NCBI RefSeq assembly: GCF_025399195.1
Contig: NW_026252096.1
Location: forward strand, 62,001-126,000
Direction of reading: 5' to 3'
Source: Umbelopsis ramanniana AG
Taxonomy: Eukaryota > Mucoromycota > Umbelopsidomycetes > Umbelopsidales > Umbelopsidaceae
Length of the DNA stretch: 64,000 bases
In this document: positions 21,701-32,887 of the stretch, piece by piece
Layout of the letters: every line of letters begins with the position of its first letter
Numbering within the stretch: the stretch's first letter is position 1
Notes under the pieces: generated by a model
Database searches by the model: none
Seen by the model: the letters and a program-made list of their open reading frames with translations, nothing else
Told to the model about the DNA's origin: nothing
Made by a program: the position numbers and the translations under genes

Positions 21701-22417
21701 GAATATTGTCCTTAGCACCTTCCTTGGCGAGTGAGGAAGAGAAACTTGCCAATGCCAGCTTGGCTACGTGAGAAAGTCACAACTTAGCATTTTGAGCGTA
21801 GATGGTTAAAATTATCACATGGCTATAAATTGAAGAGACATATTACCAGCACTGTAGTTTGCTTGACCAAAGTTACCGTAAAGACCGGCAGCAGATGCAG
21901 TCATGATGATTCTGCCAAACTTTTGCTTCTTGAAAATGGGCCATGCGGCCTTGGTGACCTTGTATGAGCCGCGGACGTGGACGGCTTGGATGAGATCCCA
22001 GTCAGCATCAGACATACGGGTGAAAGACTTGTCGCGAAGGATACCGGCGTTGTTGATGATGATATCGACACGTCCAAAGGCCTTCATGGCAGTTTCAACA
22101 ATCTTGTCACCGTCCTCAACAGAGTTGTAGTTGGCGACGGCCTTGCCTCCGGCCTTTTGAATTTCATCGACAACGACATCAGCAGCCTTGCTGTTAGCGC
22201 CGCCTCCAGTAGCTGAGGCACCCAAGTCGTTAACAACAACATTGGCGCCACGGGTTGCGAAGAACAAAGCGTATGCTCTTCCAAGGCCTAATAAAATACA
22301 AATACCAGCCGTGGTGAGTTACAGAAACCAAAACGACAAAACGACGGGTCGATACACACCTCCACCAGCTCCAGTAACAATGACAGTACGTCCGTCAAAT
22401 CTCAGTTCAGAAGCCAT
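18757..22417 (-). CDS. FOX2: peroxisomal multifunctional enzyme FOX2 with SCP2 tail and SKL
   Basis: Seven exons: 22360-22417, 21847-22287, 21664-21763, 21140-21570, 19998-21070, 18928-19914, 18757-18828; 1053 residues. Two SDR domains come first: A at about 5-300 ([10 protein letters not shown], catalytic Y-S-A-A-K) and B at about 310-600 with the same motifs. A MaoC hydratase follows at about 630-880, with [14 protein letters not shown] and P-I-L-H-G-L. An SCP2 lipid-binding domain lies at about 935-1045, and the protein ends in S-K-L, a PTS1 peroxisome signal. It performs the hydration and 3-hydroxyacyl-CoA dehydrogenation steps of beta-oxidation. Yeast Fox2 lacks the SCP2 part; the four-domain form is known in mucoromycote and animal relatives. 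Codon use is strongly biased, so long open frames run antisense to it, a sign of high expression. Confidence 0.95.
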
Positions 22418-22831
22418 TTATAAATTTGAAGAGATTGTAGGCTCGTGAATGATCTTTTGTAGAAAGAGTTGCTCGAGTTAAACGACACTTATATGAATGT
22501 CGGAGTATTAGCACACTTTCACATGTAATATCCACGTGAAACGGTTTGTCAGAGGAAATCTTCTCCAAATGTAAGCCTTTAGACGAAAGACATGGGTTTC
22601 TTCCTTTCTCAAGCATTTATTATATAGCTGTTTTGGAATACTGTGATATACAATTGCAGTGTATACAATATCCAGACTAGTATTAGAGAAGTGTTTGTGA
22701 AAATCTATCTCATAGCAGAATGTTCTCTATGTAAGCTTCACGTGTAACGTTGGAATTGATTACAGGGCCACTTTACTTTCACAGGCGTGAAGTCTGGGGT
22801 AGTAGCGTATTGGTGTTGATGACATGTTTAC
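22418..22831. other. FOX2 promoter region and PPX1 3' region
   Basis: Between the FOX2 start and the PPX1 stop. It contains CACGTG-like words (CCACGTGAAAC near 22531, TTCACGTGTAAC near 22738). No oleate-type element was recognised with confidence and no gene was found. Confidence 0.35.
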
Positions 22832-24081
22832 CTATAATTTGGGAGTATCCTCCTGGCTCTCAACAATTGATCGTATGAATGGCCATACTTGCTTGCGAGA
22901 CCACTTAATGTTATGTTGTCTCCATACGCCAAATGGTTGTTTGCTGTTTGTTTTAAAAATATCATCTGTTAAGCGTCGCAATTGAATCTCTTGATTTTGT
23001 TCCATCTTTTGTAATATGCCGTTCAATTTCTCGTTCCGAACAAGGCCTAATAGCTCTCGTTGGAATCCTCCTTGGTTTTCTCTGTCAAAGGCTGTCATAA
23101 TATACGCTATGTCAAGCTGCCGTTCGTCTGCCCAATTGTGCAACGCCGTTTCCACTGAATTAGATTTGTTATTTCGCTCTATCCAGCCTTGGAGATACCA
23201 TGGCACAGCGCTGATACCGACTTTGTATCCATTGTCAGTTTCCCACTCTTTGTAGTCTTTTCGGAGCAAGTCACGGTCATTGAGATGGTGTATATTGGAT
23301 TTCGCAGTCTGAATGTCGTGAAAGTAAGTGTCAGAATCAAGAGTCACATGTTGCTTTAATAGGTTGGCGGCCATGACATCGTCGTCCGTAGTACGATTAT
23401 ATTGGGGCTGCAAATTTACGCTGTCGACAAGTATGGGAGCTAACGCCAGTTTTGCAAGCGATTCTAATTGCTCGTCCTTGGAATTTTGTAGCACGTCTTC
23501 ATGATGAAGCGCAACTAAGCTGGAACATGATCCACTAGGTTTGATGGTTCTGAATAGCTCGGTACCGTACAAGTGTTCATCAACATGATGATCAATAATA
23601 CCACTAACGAGAGGCGACCATTTCTTCTCATCCAGTGAGAATGGATTGGCAAGCTTGTTGTGGTCAACCAGAATTAATTGGATTTGTTGAAACACATCTG
23701 ATAAAACGGACAAGTCAATTGTGTCACTATAGCAAAGCAGTTGCGGATCAACGGAGGATTTTGACAGCACAAAGCCGGCCTCTGGTCGCAATGCGAGGTC
23801 ATTTTTCGGTATATTGACAAGAGGCAAGAAGAAGTCTTGCTTATTTTTGCTCTTGTGGTCGCTCAGGTACGCAAATGTCAAAGCGCTGGCAATGGAATCC
23901 AAATCTATCGGAAAATATAATACGATCAGCCGACTAGTGGATTCATGTAGGGCGATCAGGTCAACTTACCACCAGATTCATTTCCTGTTATAAGGTATAG
24001 GCTGTCTTTCGAAGATCCAGCGTGAATGGCTTCTTTCACTCTACCAAGTGAATGGTTCAAAAAATGGTTGAGGCTCTGCAT
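22832..24081 (-). CDS. PPX1: exopolyphosphatase, DHH/DHHA2 family (PPX1)
   Basis: Two exons: 23970-24081 and 22832-23904; 394 residues, close to yeast Ppx1. DHH-family metal motifs appear in order: D-L-D-S-I-A-S-A (split by the intron), L-V-D-H-N-K-L, G-I-I-D-H-H-V-D-E-H, and L-V-D-S-V-N-L. G-S-C-S-S-L-V lies between the last two. A DHHA2 C-terminal domain with E-R-N-N-K-S-N-S and a basic end follows. The enzyme removes terminal phosphates from inorganic polyphosphate; animal Prune is a relative with other substrates. No signal peptide. The gene is divergent from ALKBH1 with only 125 nt between the two ATGs. Confidence 0.9.
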
Positions 24082-24206
24082 TGCAAGCTTTGAAGCAGTG
24101 ATTTTGGTCTCAGCAGTGAAAAAAAACCCCCTCTTTATACCTCGAATTAAAAAAAAAATTACCCTTTACCCAAACTGAATTTTGCAACCGTTGCTCATTA
24201 TCGGCC
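24082..24206. promoter_or_regulatory. 125-nt bidirectional promoter, PPX1/ALKBH1
   Basis: Short space between two divergent ATGs. It contains a CTTTATAC word and an A-tract (24150-24159). Control elements for both genes must overlap here or lie in coding sequence. Confidence 0.35.
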
Positions 24207-25698
24207 ATGGAAACTTTACAGCCTCCTGCTCACCTCAAATCTCGGAGGCAGAAGGAGATGTGGAAGAGACAATTACTCCAAAATGTAAAAGAGAGACAGA
24301 AAGCCCAAGAATCGCAGACTCCGTTCCGCATTGCTGAGCGTAGTCTGCAATCAAAGGTTGCTACGCCTGATCGACCACCAGTCGTTGACTTTACCAACCT
24401 AGAAAACAACCCTCCCGAAGTTAGAGCAAAACTCATAAGAGTTGAACTGTCCCACGATTTGCGTGAGATATGCCCCTTGTTTGGACGCACCGACGACGAT
24501 TGGTCGAAGCGACGTAGCATTGCCTACATCCATTCAGATATAGAGGGTACGCTCAACTTAATATCATACATGGACTAGATTATTTTTAATGACTTTTTCA
24601 TTTCTTAGGCCTCATATTTATTCCTAATCCATTTACTGAGAGTGCTCAACGTCAATTGATCTATAATTGCCTTCAAAAGTATACACAAGCGCCAAATTCG
24701 TCGAGTTTGGATGCACATTACGAAGTTCCCGCAGAAGGCGTTTGGAACCTCTATACAAAGAGCCGACGCTGTGCATCTAACGAAGACGACTCTCAATTGC
24801 TAATAAGTCGAAAGTCAAGATCAAACAATGGTCAAAAAATACCGGAATCTGCAGATCCTTACGACGCACCTTCCACGTCAGGCCAGCAGTCGACCAGCAT
24901 TGAAAAGGATCCTGACATCGCAGATATTAAATCAGAACCTTCACTACATAAACCTTCTGAGCTATTGCATCCTTCGGAACTCATCAGAAAACTGCGTTGG
25001 GTCAGCCTTGGCTATCAATATAACTGGTCAGAAAAAACCTATTTCTTTGACCGACCTATACCCGTCCCAGAAGAAGCGGCGAAGTTAAGTATTGCGATCG
25101 CCAAAGCAGTTGAAGGAATAGGGTATCGTCAGGATGATGGCTTCCGATGGCAAAACAATTACAAAGGAGACAACTATGCACCTGAAGCTGGAATTGTCAA
25201 TTATTACCAGCTTAAGGACACCTTGATGGCTCATGTCGACAGGAGTGAACTTAATATGGAGGCGCCATTGATATCAATGAGGTAAGTGTACACTAATATC
25301 CATTGAGTATCATGTCTTGTCTATTTTTATTAATTCGTTATAAAGTCTCGGACACAAATGTATATACCTCATAGGCGAGCAAACTCGTGATATAAAACCT
25401 CACGCCATCCTTCTGCAAAGTGGAGACGTCATGGCAATGACAGGAGCAAGTCGCAGCGCCTTTCATGGTAAATCATTCTATTTTTGTTGAAGTTAAAAGA
25501 TGAAATTAGAATATATAACTTGTGCTGACGCTTTTCATTGAAGGTGTTCCAAAAATACTGGATGATGGTCCGTCGTTTCTGCAGCCTGGCACAATCGACG
25601 AAAACATACCAGACTGGGATGTGTATGGGGAATACGTGAGTAAAGCCCGTATCAATCTCAACATTAGACAAGTCAATGTCGACTCTTCGTCCACATAA
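24207..25698 (+). CDS. ALKBH1: AlkB-type Fe(II)/2-oxoglutarate dioxygenase, ALKBH1
   Basis: Four exons: 24207-24546, 24609-25281, 25346-25467, 25544-25698; 429 residues. The core has L-R-W-V-S-L-G-Y-Q-Y-N-W, the N-Y-Y block, the iron site H-V-D-R-S-E, Q-S-G-D-V-M-A-M-T-G, and the distal His in A-F-H-G-V-P-K. The terminal R-I-N-L-N-I-R-Q-V supplies the two arginines of the AlkB family (2-oxoglutarate and substrate side). ALKBH1 acts on methylated nucleic acids; proposed roles include demethylation of N6-methyladenine in DNA and of tRNA. Early-diverging fungi have abundant 6mA, so a DNA role is plausible, but this is inference. A GTGAGT at 25636 looks like a donor but must be read through, or the essential RxNxxxR motif is lost. 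A polar insert (about 150-240) lengthens the protein. Confidence 0.93.
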
Positions 25699-26025
25699 AT
25701 ATATTAGACCGCCCACATATTACAACGTATTGTCGATCGTACAACAAGCGAGAACATTGCGCGAATGCATCCGAATAACGCTACATGTATTAAAAGGCTG
25801 TACATTAATTGAGTGGGTAGACAAAAGCCTTTGTTTGCATCATTTGTTCGAAAAGGAAGAACAAGGAATTAAAAAATAATTCTAATCTATTGATTGATAT
25901 ATATCTGCTCTTTTGCAGCAATTATCCACTCACTATTGCTCACGTTTTATTTGAAAATTGTTTTTATTATCTTTGTGCAATTTGAATAAGTACACAATAA
26001 ATCTATGTTATCGTCAACTCAACTT
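25699..26025. other. convergent 3' region
   Basis: Between ALKBH1 and the glucuronokinase stop. AATAAA at 25996-26001 (plus strand) is a possible polyadenylation signal. The open frames here are not credited. Confidence 0.4.
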
Positions 26026-28285
26026 TTACACCTCGCCAGCATTGGGGACAATTTCAACATAGACAAATCCTTCCTTTTCCAATGCCCAACGAAGATCTCG
26101 CAAATCTTCACTACGACTGCTAGCATCACTTCCATTCCACATGCCTACAATAGCACCTCCTGAACCCGGGAACTTGGCTACGCAGTTGTACTCCTTGGCA
26201 AGTTCGATCATGCGCAAGTTGGCATTGCCAAGTGCAGCATCACCATATACAGCACGGCGCAAGTTGAAGTTCGAAGACATCAGCTCAGCAAATCGCTTGT
26301 GATCACGCTGTTCCAGGGCATCCTTTGCGTCGGTGGTAAATTGTGCAAATTGACGCATGGCTTCCACAACCTACAACGATAGTAAAATGGATGAGTATAC
26401 GACATTGCTCCGCTGGCGGACGGACGGATTAAAACATCACTTACAGCTGGTTCTCCATTTGCGAATCTTTGTCGAACAGAACTGTGCACTTTTCCTGAAT
26501 CCTTTGGGTCTGCAACATAAGCAAGCCAGAGAGGAGGGAGGTTGTCCATGTTCAGTCTCTCGTACTTTCCGTATCCATACTGATCTACCTGTTGCTTGCC
26601 AAAGTCCATGAAGACAAGACCACCGTATGCCTGAATGACTCTGTCTTGCAATCCAGCTGAAATGCCGAGCTCATCTTGTTCAGCAGATAAAACCAAGCTT
26701 GCTTGCAAGGGCAGCGGGATTTGTTTATCAGTCACTCCATAAAACTTAAGTAGAGTCTTCCAGAAGGCTGAGATAATAGCAGAAGAACCAGCGAGACCAA
26801 CTTGTCTTGGAATATTTGTCTCGAAAAGTACGCTGAAGCCTTGCTTTGTGTTGATGGCAATAGCGTTCTTCTTGCAGTGAGTGAAAAACACTTTGCAGCA
26901 TGCCTGGAGCAAGCGATCGCCATTGTCATAGCCATCCGTCTCAGAAATCACTGCCATCGACTCGATGGAGCTGAACAAATGAGGGTCGGCTACCGGGTTA
27001 GGTAGAATGGAAATGGTTGTATATTCAACTTGAGACAAAGGATTTGGTATGAGTGTAACCTCGGCCCAGAAGTTGGAGATTAAAAGAGACATCGTTTTTC
27101 CTAGATTGGTAGTTTAACCAAAGATGAACGTCGGACTCTCTAAATATCATTCCAATCCGTGATTAGTTCTTACCGTAAAATCCATCGCTAGGGTTGCCCA
27201 TCAAGCCTACGCGTGCAAAGGAACGGGTGACAATCGGCTCTTCCTTATGATGTGGATAGTTTTCTGGAGATCTGGGTGGAATATTACTATTCAAAAGCTT
27301 CTCCCACTTCTCCAGATATTCCTTCAGCGTTACACGTGGATTGAGGTAACCGTGTGCTGTGACATAATCGACTTCGATAGCCTTGACATCCTCTTCTTGT
27401 TCGTAAAAATTGAATATATCCTTCTCCAAGGAGACAACGGTGTTATCTCCAGAAACCACCTGCTTCGCGTCTTGATGAACCTTTCGCAAGTAAGGTTCAA
27501 GCTGAGTTAAGCGGTCATGTCGAATGACAAAGGCAACTGGGCAGATCAGCAACTTTCTTGCGTCAGTGGCATCCTCTTTTGTCAACAGGTCAGAATTTGC
27601 CGCTACAGCAATGCGATGGATGCGAGGATCATCCCCATGCTCGGGAATGTGATAGATGACTCTACTTTCGCCATTAGCTTTTAAAGTTTCCAATAACTGA
27701 TGTCCGCGGGAATTGTCAAAAAGCAAGTCCGCTGGGACGATAGACAAATCATCATTGATGTCCTTTACTCGATGTACAAACGATATGTCCGAAATTGCTC
27801 CCTCGCTGCCACCCATACAAAGCAAGTTAATATGAATTTAGTGCGTTATACAAACAAGGGTATATGCATACCTGAAGCCGCTATTCAGAATGTTTTCCTT
27901 TGGGAATGAGTGTCCACTTGCCCAACGTTCAAAGTGCTTGTATCTAACCAACAAGACCGTTAATTATCCCAAACGAAATCAAAGTGGACCGAACTGTGAA
28001 CAATGAAAGGAACTTACGAGTGAGCAGTAGCTACAATGTAAATATTGCTGTATATAGCTCTAGCTTCATCATACCACCAGGAAAGTGCTGGTCGTCCCGA
28101 GATGGGTAACAGACATTTCGGTACACCTCGATACCTCAGGAAGCGATCAGTGTTCTGGGACTATTTTCCACAATTAGCAACGGAGTCCGGTGAACGATAC
28201 AAGTTGCCAATAAAATTACCTTAATATCATTCTCTAGTGTTGTTGAAGCATACGCAGTAGCTAGTATTACTAGTGTTCCGGTCAT
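26026..28285 (-). CDS. glucuronokinase (GHMP) fused to a nucleotidyltransferase-like domain
   Basis: Six exons: 28220-28285, 28018-28160, 27872-27943, 27174-27805, 26445-27100, 26026-26370; 637 residues. The C-terminal part (from about 285) matches plant glucuronokinase closely: S-F-A-R-V-G-L-M-G-N-P-S-D, I-S-N-F-W-A, P-R-Q-V-G-L-A-G-S-S-A (GHMP ATP loop), L-G-I-S-A-G-L-Q-D-R-V, Y-G-G-L-V-F-M-D-F, and K-F-P-G-S-G-G-A. It should make glucuronate-1-phosphate. The N-terminal part (about 1-270) resembles sugar nucleotidyltransferases: G-V-P-K-C-L-L-P-I-S-G-R-P-A-L, I-Y-I-V-A-T-A, G-A-I-S-D-I and V-P-A-D-L-L-F-D. However, the usual G-x-G-T-R loop reads A-Y-A-S-T-T. The fusion would join kinase and pyrophosphorylase steps toward UDP-glucuronate, as in plant FKP for fucose; activity of the first domain is uncertain. 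Mucorales walls use much glucuronate. Confidence 0.85.
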
Positions 28286-29293
28286 TGTGAGATGACTTTA
28301 TTTGCGGGGATGAAACGGGTGTTAGCGGCCATGAATATCTTTCCTGGGCCAGGAACACTGAACTGAATTTGGTGAGACTGTTTAAATTTTCAATCCCCGA
28401 AGGCCATTCAACTTACTTTTTGAATGGGCTGACGGAAAATTCCTGCTGGAAGCCATTTTCTTTTCTCGGCTGCATTCCTAACGTTTTTGCATTGGCGCCT
28501 CAACCATTGTTACTAGCCAGTTGCTTGTAGCTTCTGATACCGGTTGCTTTGGTACAATGGTAAGTGTCTGTTACATTTTATAAAATGTAGACCTCCAACC
28601 CACGATATCGAACCACCCATCAAACTGAACGACCTATCATCAACTTGCACCAATTTAATGCATATGGTTCTCCCAAGTATGCCAAAAGTCATTCAATGAA
28701 AATAGCTGTTCAAGACAGTGTGGATGAAGATACACTGGTATCAATTGGAAAGACTCTTCTTTTCATCTGAGCCTTTATCAACTACATCATGCTATCCACT
28801 CATGTGGGCAACCATCTGAAGCAGTCAACGTTAACATACCAACTTTACAAATGCCACATGATGACTTTTTTGACATGTATGATAACACTCTCATCCATTT
28901 TTCAGACTATTTTTTTATTCCATTGTCGTCGTTGCCTGCAAATTTTTTGGCTTGCGCAAGCTGACATTTTAAAAAAGGAGGCCATATAACTGAGTTTCTA
29001 AGTCAACGTGACTTCGACGTCATCGTATGAGATTGCAACGGTTGGGGGGAAGGGAAAATTTTTCAGTGTTTGCGTGTAGTTTATAGTACAATTGTACAAC
29101 GATCCTCTGAGTGCCAAGAAAAAAAAGCCGGTTTGAGTGCAAAGGAAATAGAAGCTACCGCTCCATTTCAGAAGCAAGAAGCACTAAATCCCATTAGCAT
29201 TCGCAACGTTCCAGTTGCTAAGCATAGCGGGACACATACTATATATTACCTCTGTGTGCTCTGAATTGACCTAGTAGTCATCAATCAGCACAG
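28286..29293. other. intergenic between glucuronokinase and EPL1, with a possible small gene
   Basis: A 1-kb divergent region. Near 28558-28989 the sequence reads as protein in more than one frame (see the next entry). The last 250 nt before EPL1 look like promoter. Confidence 0.4.
28558..28770 (+). CDS. possible unrecognised small gene (start part)
   Basis: ATG at 28558 is followed at once by GTAAGT. An acceptor (AAAATGTAG) at 28590 opens a frame of about 59 codons to TGA at 28768-28770, rich in polar residues (N-P-R-Y-R-T-T-H-Q-T-E-R-P). Downstream, another frame (to a TGA at about 28978) also reads as protein, with D-D-F-F-D-M-Y-D-N-T-L-I-H-F. The two frames do not connect by an obvious intron. 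The first intron would be only about 30 nt, which is short. It could be a small gene with an exon structure I cannot fix, a decayed host gene, or chance. I recognise no family. Confidence 0.25.
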
Positions 29294-32200
29294 ATGGTGT
29301 CACGATTTCGAGTTAAGAAGCTTTCCCCCAAGCACCCGCTCACTATCTACAAAGAGTCTCAACTCCCTGACATCCATGACATTGGGAACCTTCAACGTGC
29401 AGTACCTCTGATAGAGACTGGCGTTGATAAGGACGAGGAAGACGAGGTTAGTACTGTCTGTTTAACGATTTTTTTCCCATGAGCCTTTGTGGGCCCATAG
29501 AGCCTCTTGGTTTGTCCGTCTTGGTCTGGCATGCTGCTGCGGTGGTTGCTGAGTTTTTATAATACTCTATATACATCCCTGCCCAAACATCCCCAATCCA
29601 ACCCTATCACCGCCTAATGTGGCAATTCTCCTTATGCATGATTACTGAAACCCTTACTTTCCTTTCCATTTAATTAGCATGACCTTCAAGCTGCCATTTC
29701 CGCCGCCCAAGCTGCCGTCACCACTGGTGAAGCGGTCCAATTATATATTCCTACCCCAGATGCATCCATCACAATTGATGATGCTGAATTCCAAGCTTTA
29801 TACAAGAAGCCATTCAATCAACCTGGAAGTTTTATAAAGTACTCTACCACGGTCGAGGATGCCATTGGATGTCTGTATGATATGGACGAGGATGACGATA
29901 CGTGGTTGAAAGCGTACAATCAAGACCATACACCTAAAATATCCGAAGATCAATTTGAGCAAGTCATGTGGGAATTTGAATCACTTGCAAACGAAAATAT
30001 GCCCTTCCTAAGTGTGGTAAGTTAGCATTTTTTCTTAAACGGTTCCATATAAGCGTGAGTAATATAAAATTCTAATTTCCCAAAAAATGGTATAACAGGA
30101 TCCATCGCAAATACCGCCGTTTGATGAACTTGAGTCCCATTTTAAAAAGCCAACCTTGCTACCTCTTCAAACAGCAGCTAAGAGTATATATAATCATTGG
30201 AAAGAACGCCGAGTTCAAAATGGTGGCAAGCCTGTCAATGCCGTTTTGCGTTTTGAAGAAACAGGTGTTCGTAACGATGCCGACCCCTATGTCTGCTTTC
30301 GTCGTCGTGAAACCAAGCCGGTTCGCAAAACTCGCCGTACCGATCAACAATCTCTCGAGAAGCTTCGTAAACTGCGGGCCGAGATGGAAACTGCTCGTAA
30401 CTTGCTCGAGATGGTTCTTCGTCGAGAGAAGATGCGCAAGGAGAGCTTGGCTCTAGAACACACTGTCTTCGACAAGAAATGTGTGCTTCGGGATATGCAA
30501 CGACAGCTTGGTATCAAGGAAGATGAAGATTTACTGTTTAGTAAGAAGAAAAGGAAGATGTCGACGGAAAGCGGGTCTGGGTTAGTGGATAAATCTAATT
30601 ATTTCCTGCAATTCATGCTTATGTGTGTCACGCCTTACTCATCACCCATCTTGTTTACTCCCCACTGTCCCCCAAAAAATTATTTTTCATGCAGAGCGAC
30701 TATCAAAATTCCTCTTAACAAACTCAAACGTGACGGGTTTGATCTACATGAGAAATCTGCTGCTGAACTTGCTATCCTGGCTGAAGTTGAGAAGCGAAAG
30801 GAAGAAGACAGTGGCTTTGAAGATATAACCGATGTAAGTTTTGTGCTGCGTCTAAAACTATTATGCTATCTGTCATGTTACCTAACGTCATTTTTCAACT
30901 CAGTCTCCATATCAAGGATTCCCTATATATTTACCATCCAGATTCTTGCGCACAGTTTCACCAAACAAAACTATATCGGCCAATGCACCTGCTCGCCTCA
31001 GCCGGCCTAGTTATCGCAAGCGTATGGGCCGTGGTGGACGTATATATATAGATCGCACTGGATTTGGCCGTCACCATGTAGAGTCCGTCAGTGGTAAAAC
31101 AAAGCCGTCTGATCCATACGAGCGCGCTGTAAAGCGATTTAAATACGATTCAGATGAAATGACTGATGATGAAGAAGATGTCGATGACATGCAAGACAGG
31201 TATGATCCATGGCATGGTGGCCTCATTGCGTTCGTCTGAATAACACCCAAAAAAAATTTTTTTTTTGATTGATCAAACAGGTTATTGCGGCATCAATGTC
31301 AGCTATTGACCGAGCCGGACCTCCGAAGTTTGGTAACCATACCGTTCATTAACCCATCTATGACTTATCCTCCCGGAGGTATGATGGCCAACCGATTGAA
31401 CACAGCCGCAAAGCAACCCGTAGCCAATGTTCAACGACCTACTAGTGCTACGGCCACCAGTCCATCCATGACAGCTCGTCCCCTTAATGGTGCTCCAACA
31501 TCACCTTTGCGAAGACAAAATAGCAGAACCAAATTGACACCACAGCAACAAGCTCTTGCTATGACGAATGGTATGATAGCGGCCAATATGGCTGCTGCTG
31601 TGAATGCACCCAACAAGGCGTCTTTGCAGCTAGCTATGCAACAGCAGCTCCAACAGCAGTTACAAGCCTCAGGTGGGAACTTACCAGCTAACATGCAAGC
31701 TGCTTTGCAAAAGAAGATTCAAGCTGCAGCGTTAATGCAACAGCAACAACAAAGAGCAGCTGCTGCCGGTACCAACGGAAATGGAAATCTGAGTCTGTCG
31801 CCCATCCAGCAAGCCAATATGCTTAAATCAAACGGACTAGGCAATGGACAAAATGGAGCTATGAACCTCAAGTTACCCAATCGGCCCAACAACATGATGC
31901 AGCAAGCTTTCAATGCTCAGCAGCAACAACAAGTTGGTGCACCAAATGCCATGAATCTTGCCCAAAACGCTGCGTCTCAGGCATCTTCTGTTTTGCAACA
32001 AGTTGCTTCGTTACGGAACCAAGCAGTGAATGGCACGTCACCCGTCATGATGAACGGCATGCAAGCTAACTCACCGCTCTTGAATGGGTCACCGCAGTTC
32101 AGTCAGCAACAACTCCAACAGTTGCAGCAGCAACAGAAACAAAAACAGCAATTAGCCCAGATGCAAGCGGCTGGAACGTACGCGTCACCCATGCTGGGAC

Positions 32201-32304
32201 TACAGTCGTCGCCGGTCATGATCTCTGCCGGAGGTAGTCCTCAACAGATGGCCTTGCAGTCTCCTACGCTTCAAATGACGGCTCAGCAACAGCGTCCAAT
32301 GTGA
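29294..32304 (+). CDS. EPL1: Enhancer-of-polycomb-like protein, NuA4 subunit Epl1
   Basis: Six exons: 29294-29446, 29678-30016, 30099-30580, 30695-30833, 30904-31199, 31281-32304; 810 residues. It starts M-V-S-R-F-R-V-K-K-L-S-P-K, followed by the EPcA region: I-P-T-P-D-A, then F-E-Q-V-M-W-E-F-E, Y-N-H-W-K-E-R-R, and D-P-Y-V-C-F-R-R-R-E-T-K-P-V-R-K-T-R. This last block is an Epl1 hallmark. A coiled region with many K/R/E follows. The last exon (340 residues) is low-complexity, rich in Q, A, N and M, as in fungal Epl1 tails. Epl1 scaffolds Esa1, Yng2 and Eaf6 in the Piccolo/NuA4 histone H4/H2A acetyltransferase. The gene ends in a Q-rich domain of variable length, so alleles may differ there. 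Confidence 0.93.
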
Positions 32305-32887
32305 CCGATACTGTACAATATCCCCTCCTCTTTCTCGCCATAATCCATAACATAATTCTCCCTTTGATAACTCCTTTTTTTCTTTTTGTACAATAGTCGC
32401 TACTTCCTCCCCCCTTTTTTTTTGTGTTTCCTTGTAAACGTCTGCTTTTTCTTGGTCTCTTCCGCACCTGTGTTGTTTAACACCGTTTTAACCCCTACCT
32501 CATTCAAAGAAAGTTGCCCATATTCTTTTACAGCCTTCCATATCATTTTCTATGTAATAAAGCGGACGCATCTGAAAAATCGCATTTGCATTCACATATT
32601 TGATAGACATTTATCTACCAATTATTGTTTATAGTGGGGATGGGTTTTTTTAAAAATTACTGTCTAAGTGTGTAGTTTTTTTGGTGGCATGTTATAGCGA
32701 CTTGCGACTAATTATCATGTGTATAGCAGTTGGTGTGGAAGGATGGCATGGAAAAGGGAGAGAGTTGCAAATGATTGGTTGGGAATATAAGCGTAATGGT
32801 ACATGCATATGAAGACAGAGTGGTTTCGAGCAGGTTCGTGGGGGGTGAATGAGAGGATGGGATAGCAAGAGCATCTAGGCTGTTGCT
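32305..32887. other. convergent 3' region with poly(A) signal
   Basis: AATAAA at 32556-32561 lies about 250 nt after the EPL1 stop and is a good candidate signal. Long T-runs are seen around 32376-32421. No coding signal. Confidence 0.5.

Noticed and set aside
25636-25812. Extra ALKBH1 intron and last exon (GTGAGT at 25636, acceptor at 25707)
   Set aside because: Reading through gives the family's R-x-N-x-x-x-R motif and a stop at 25698; splicing would remove it and give a tail unlike ALKBH1.
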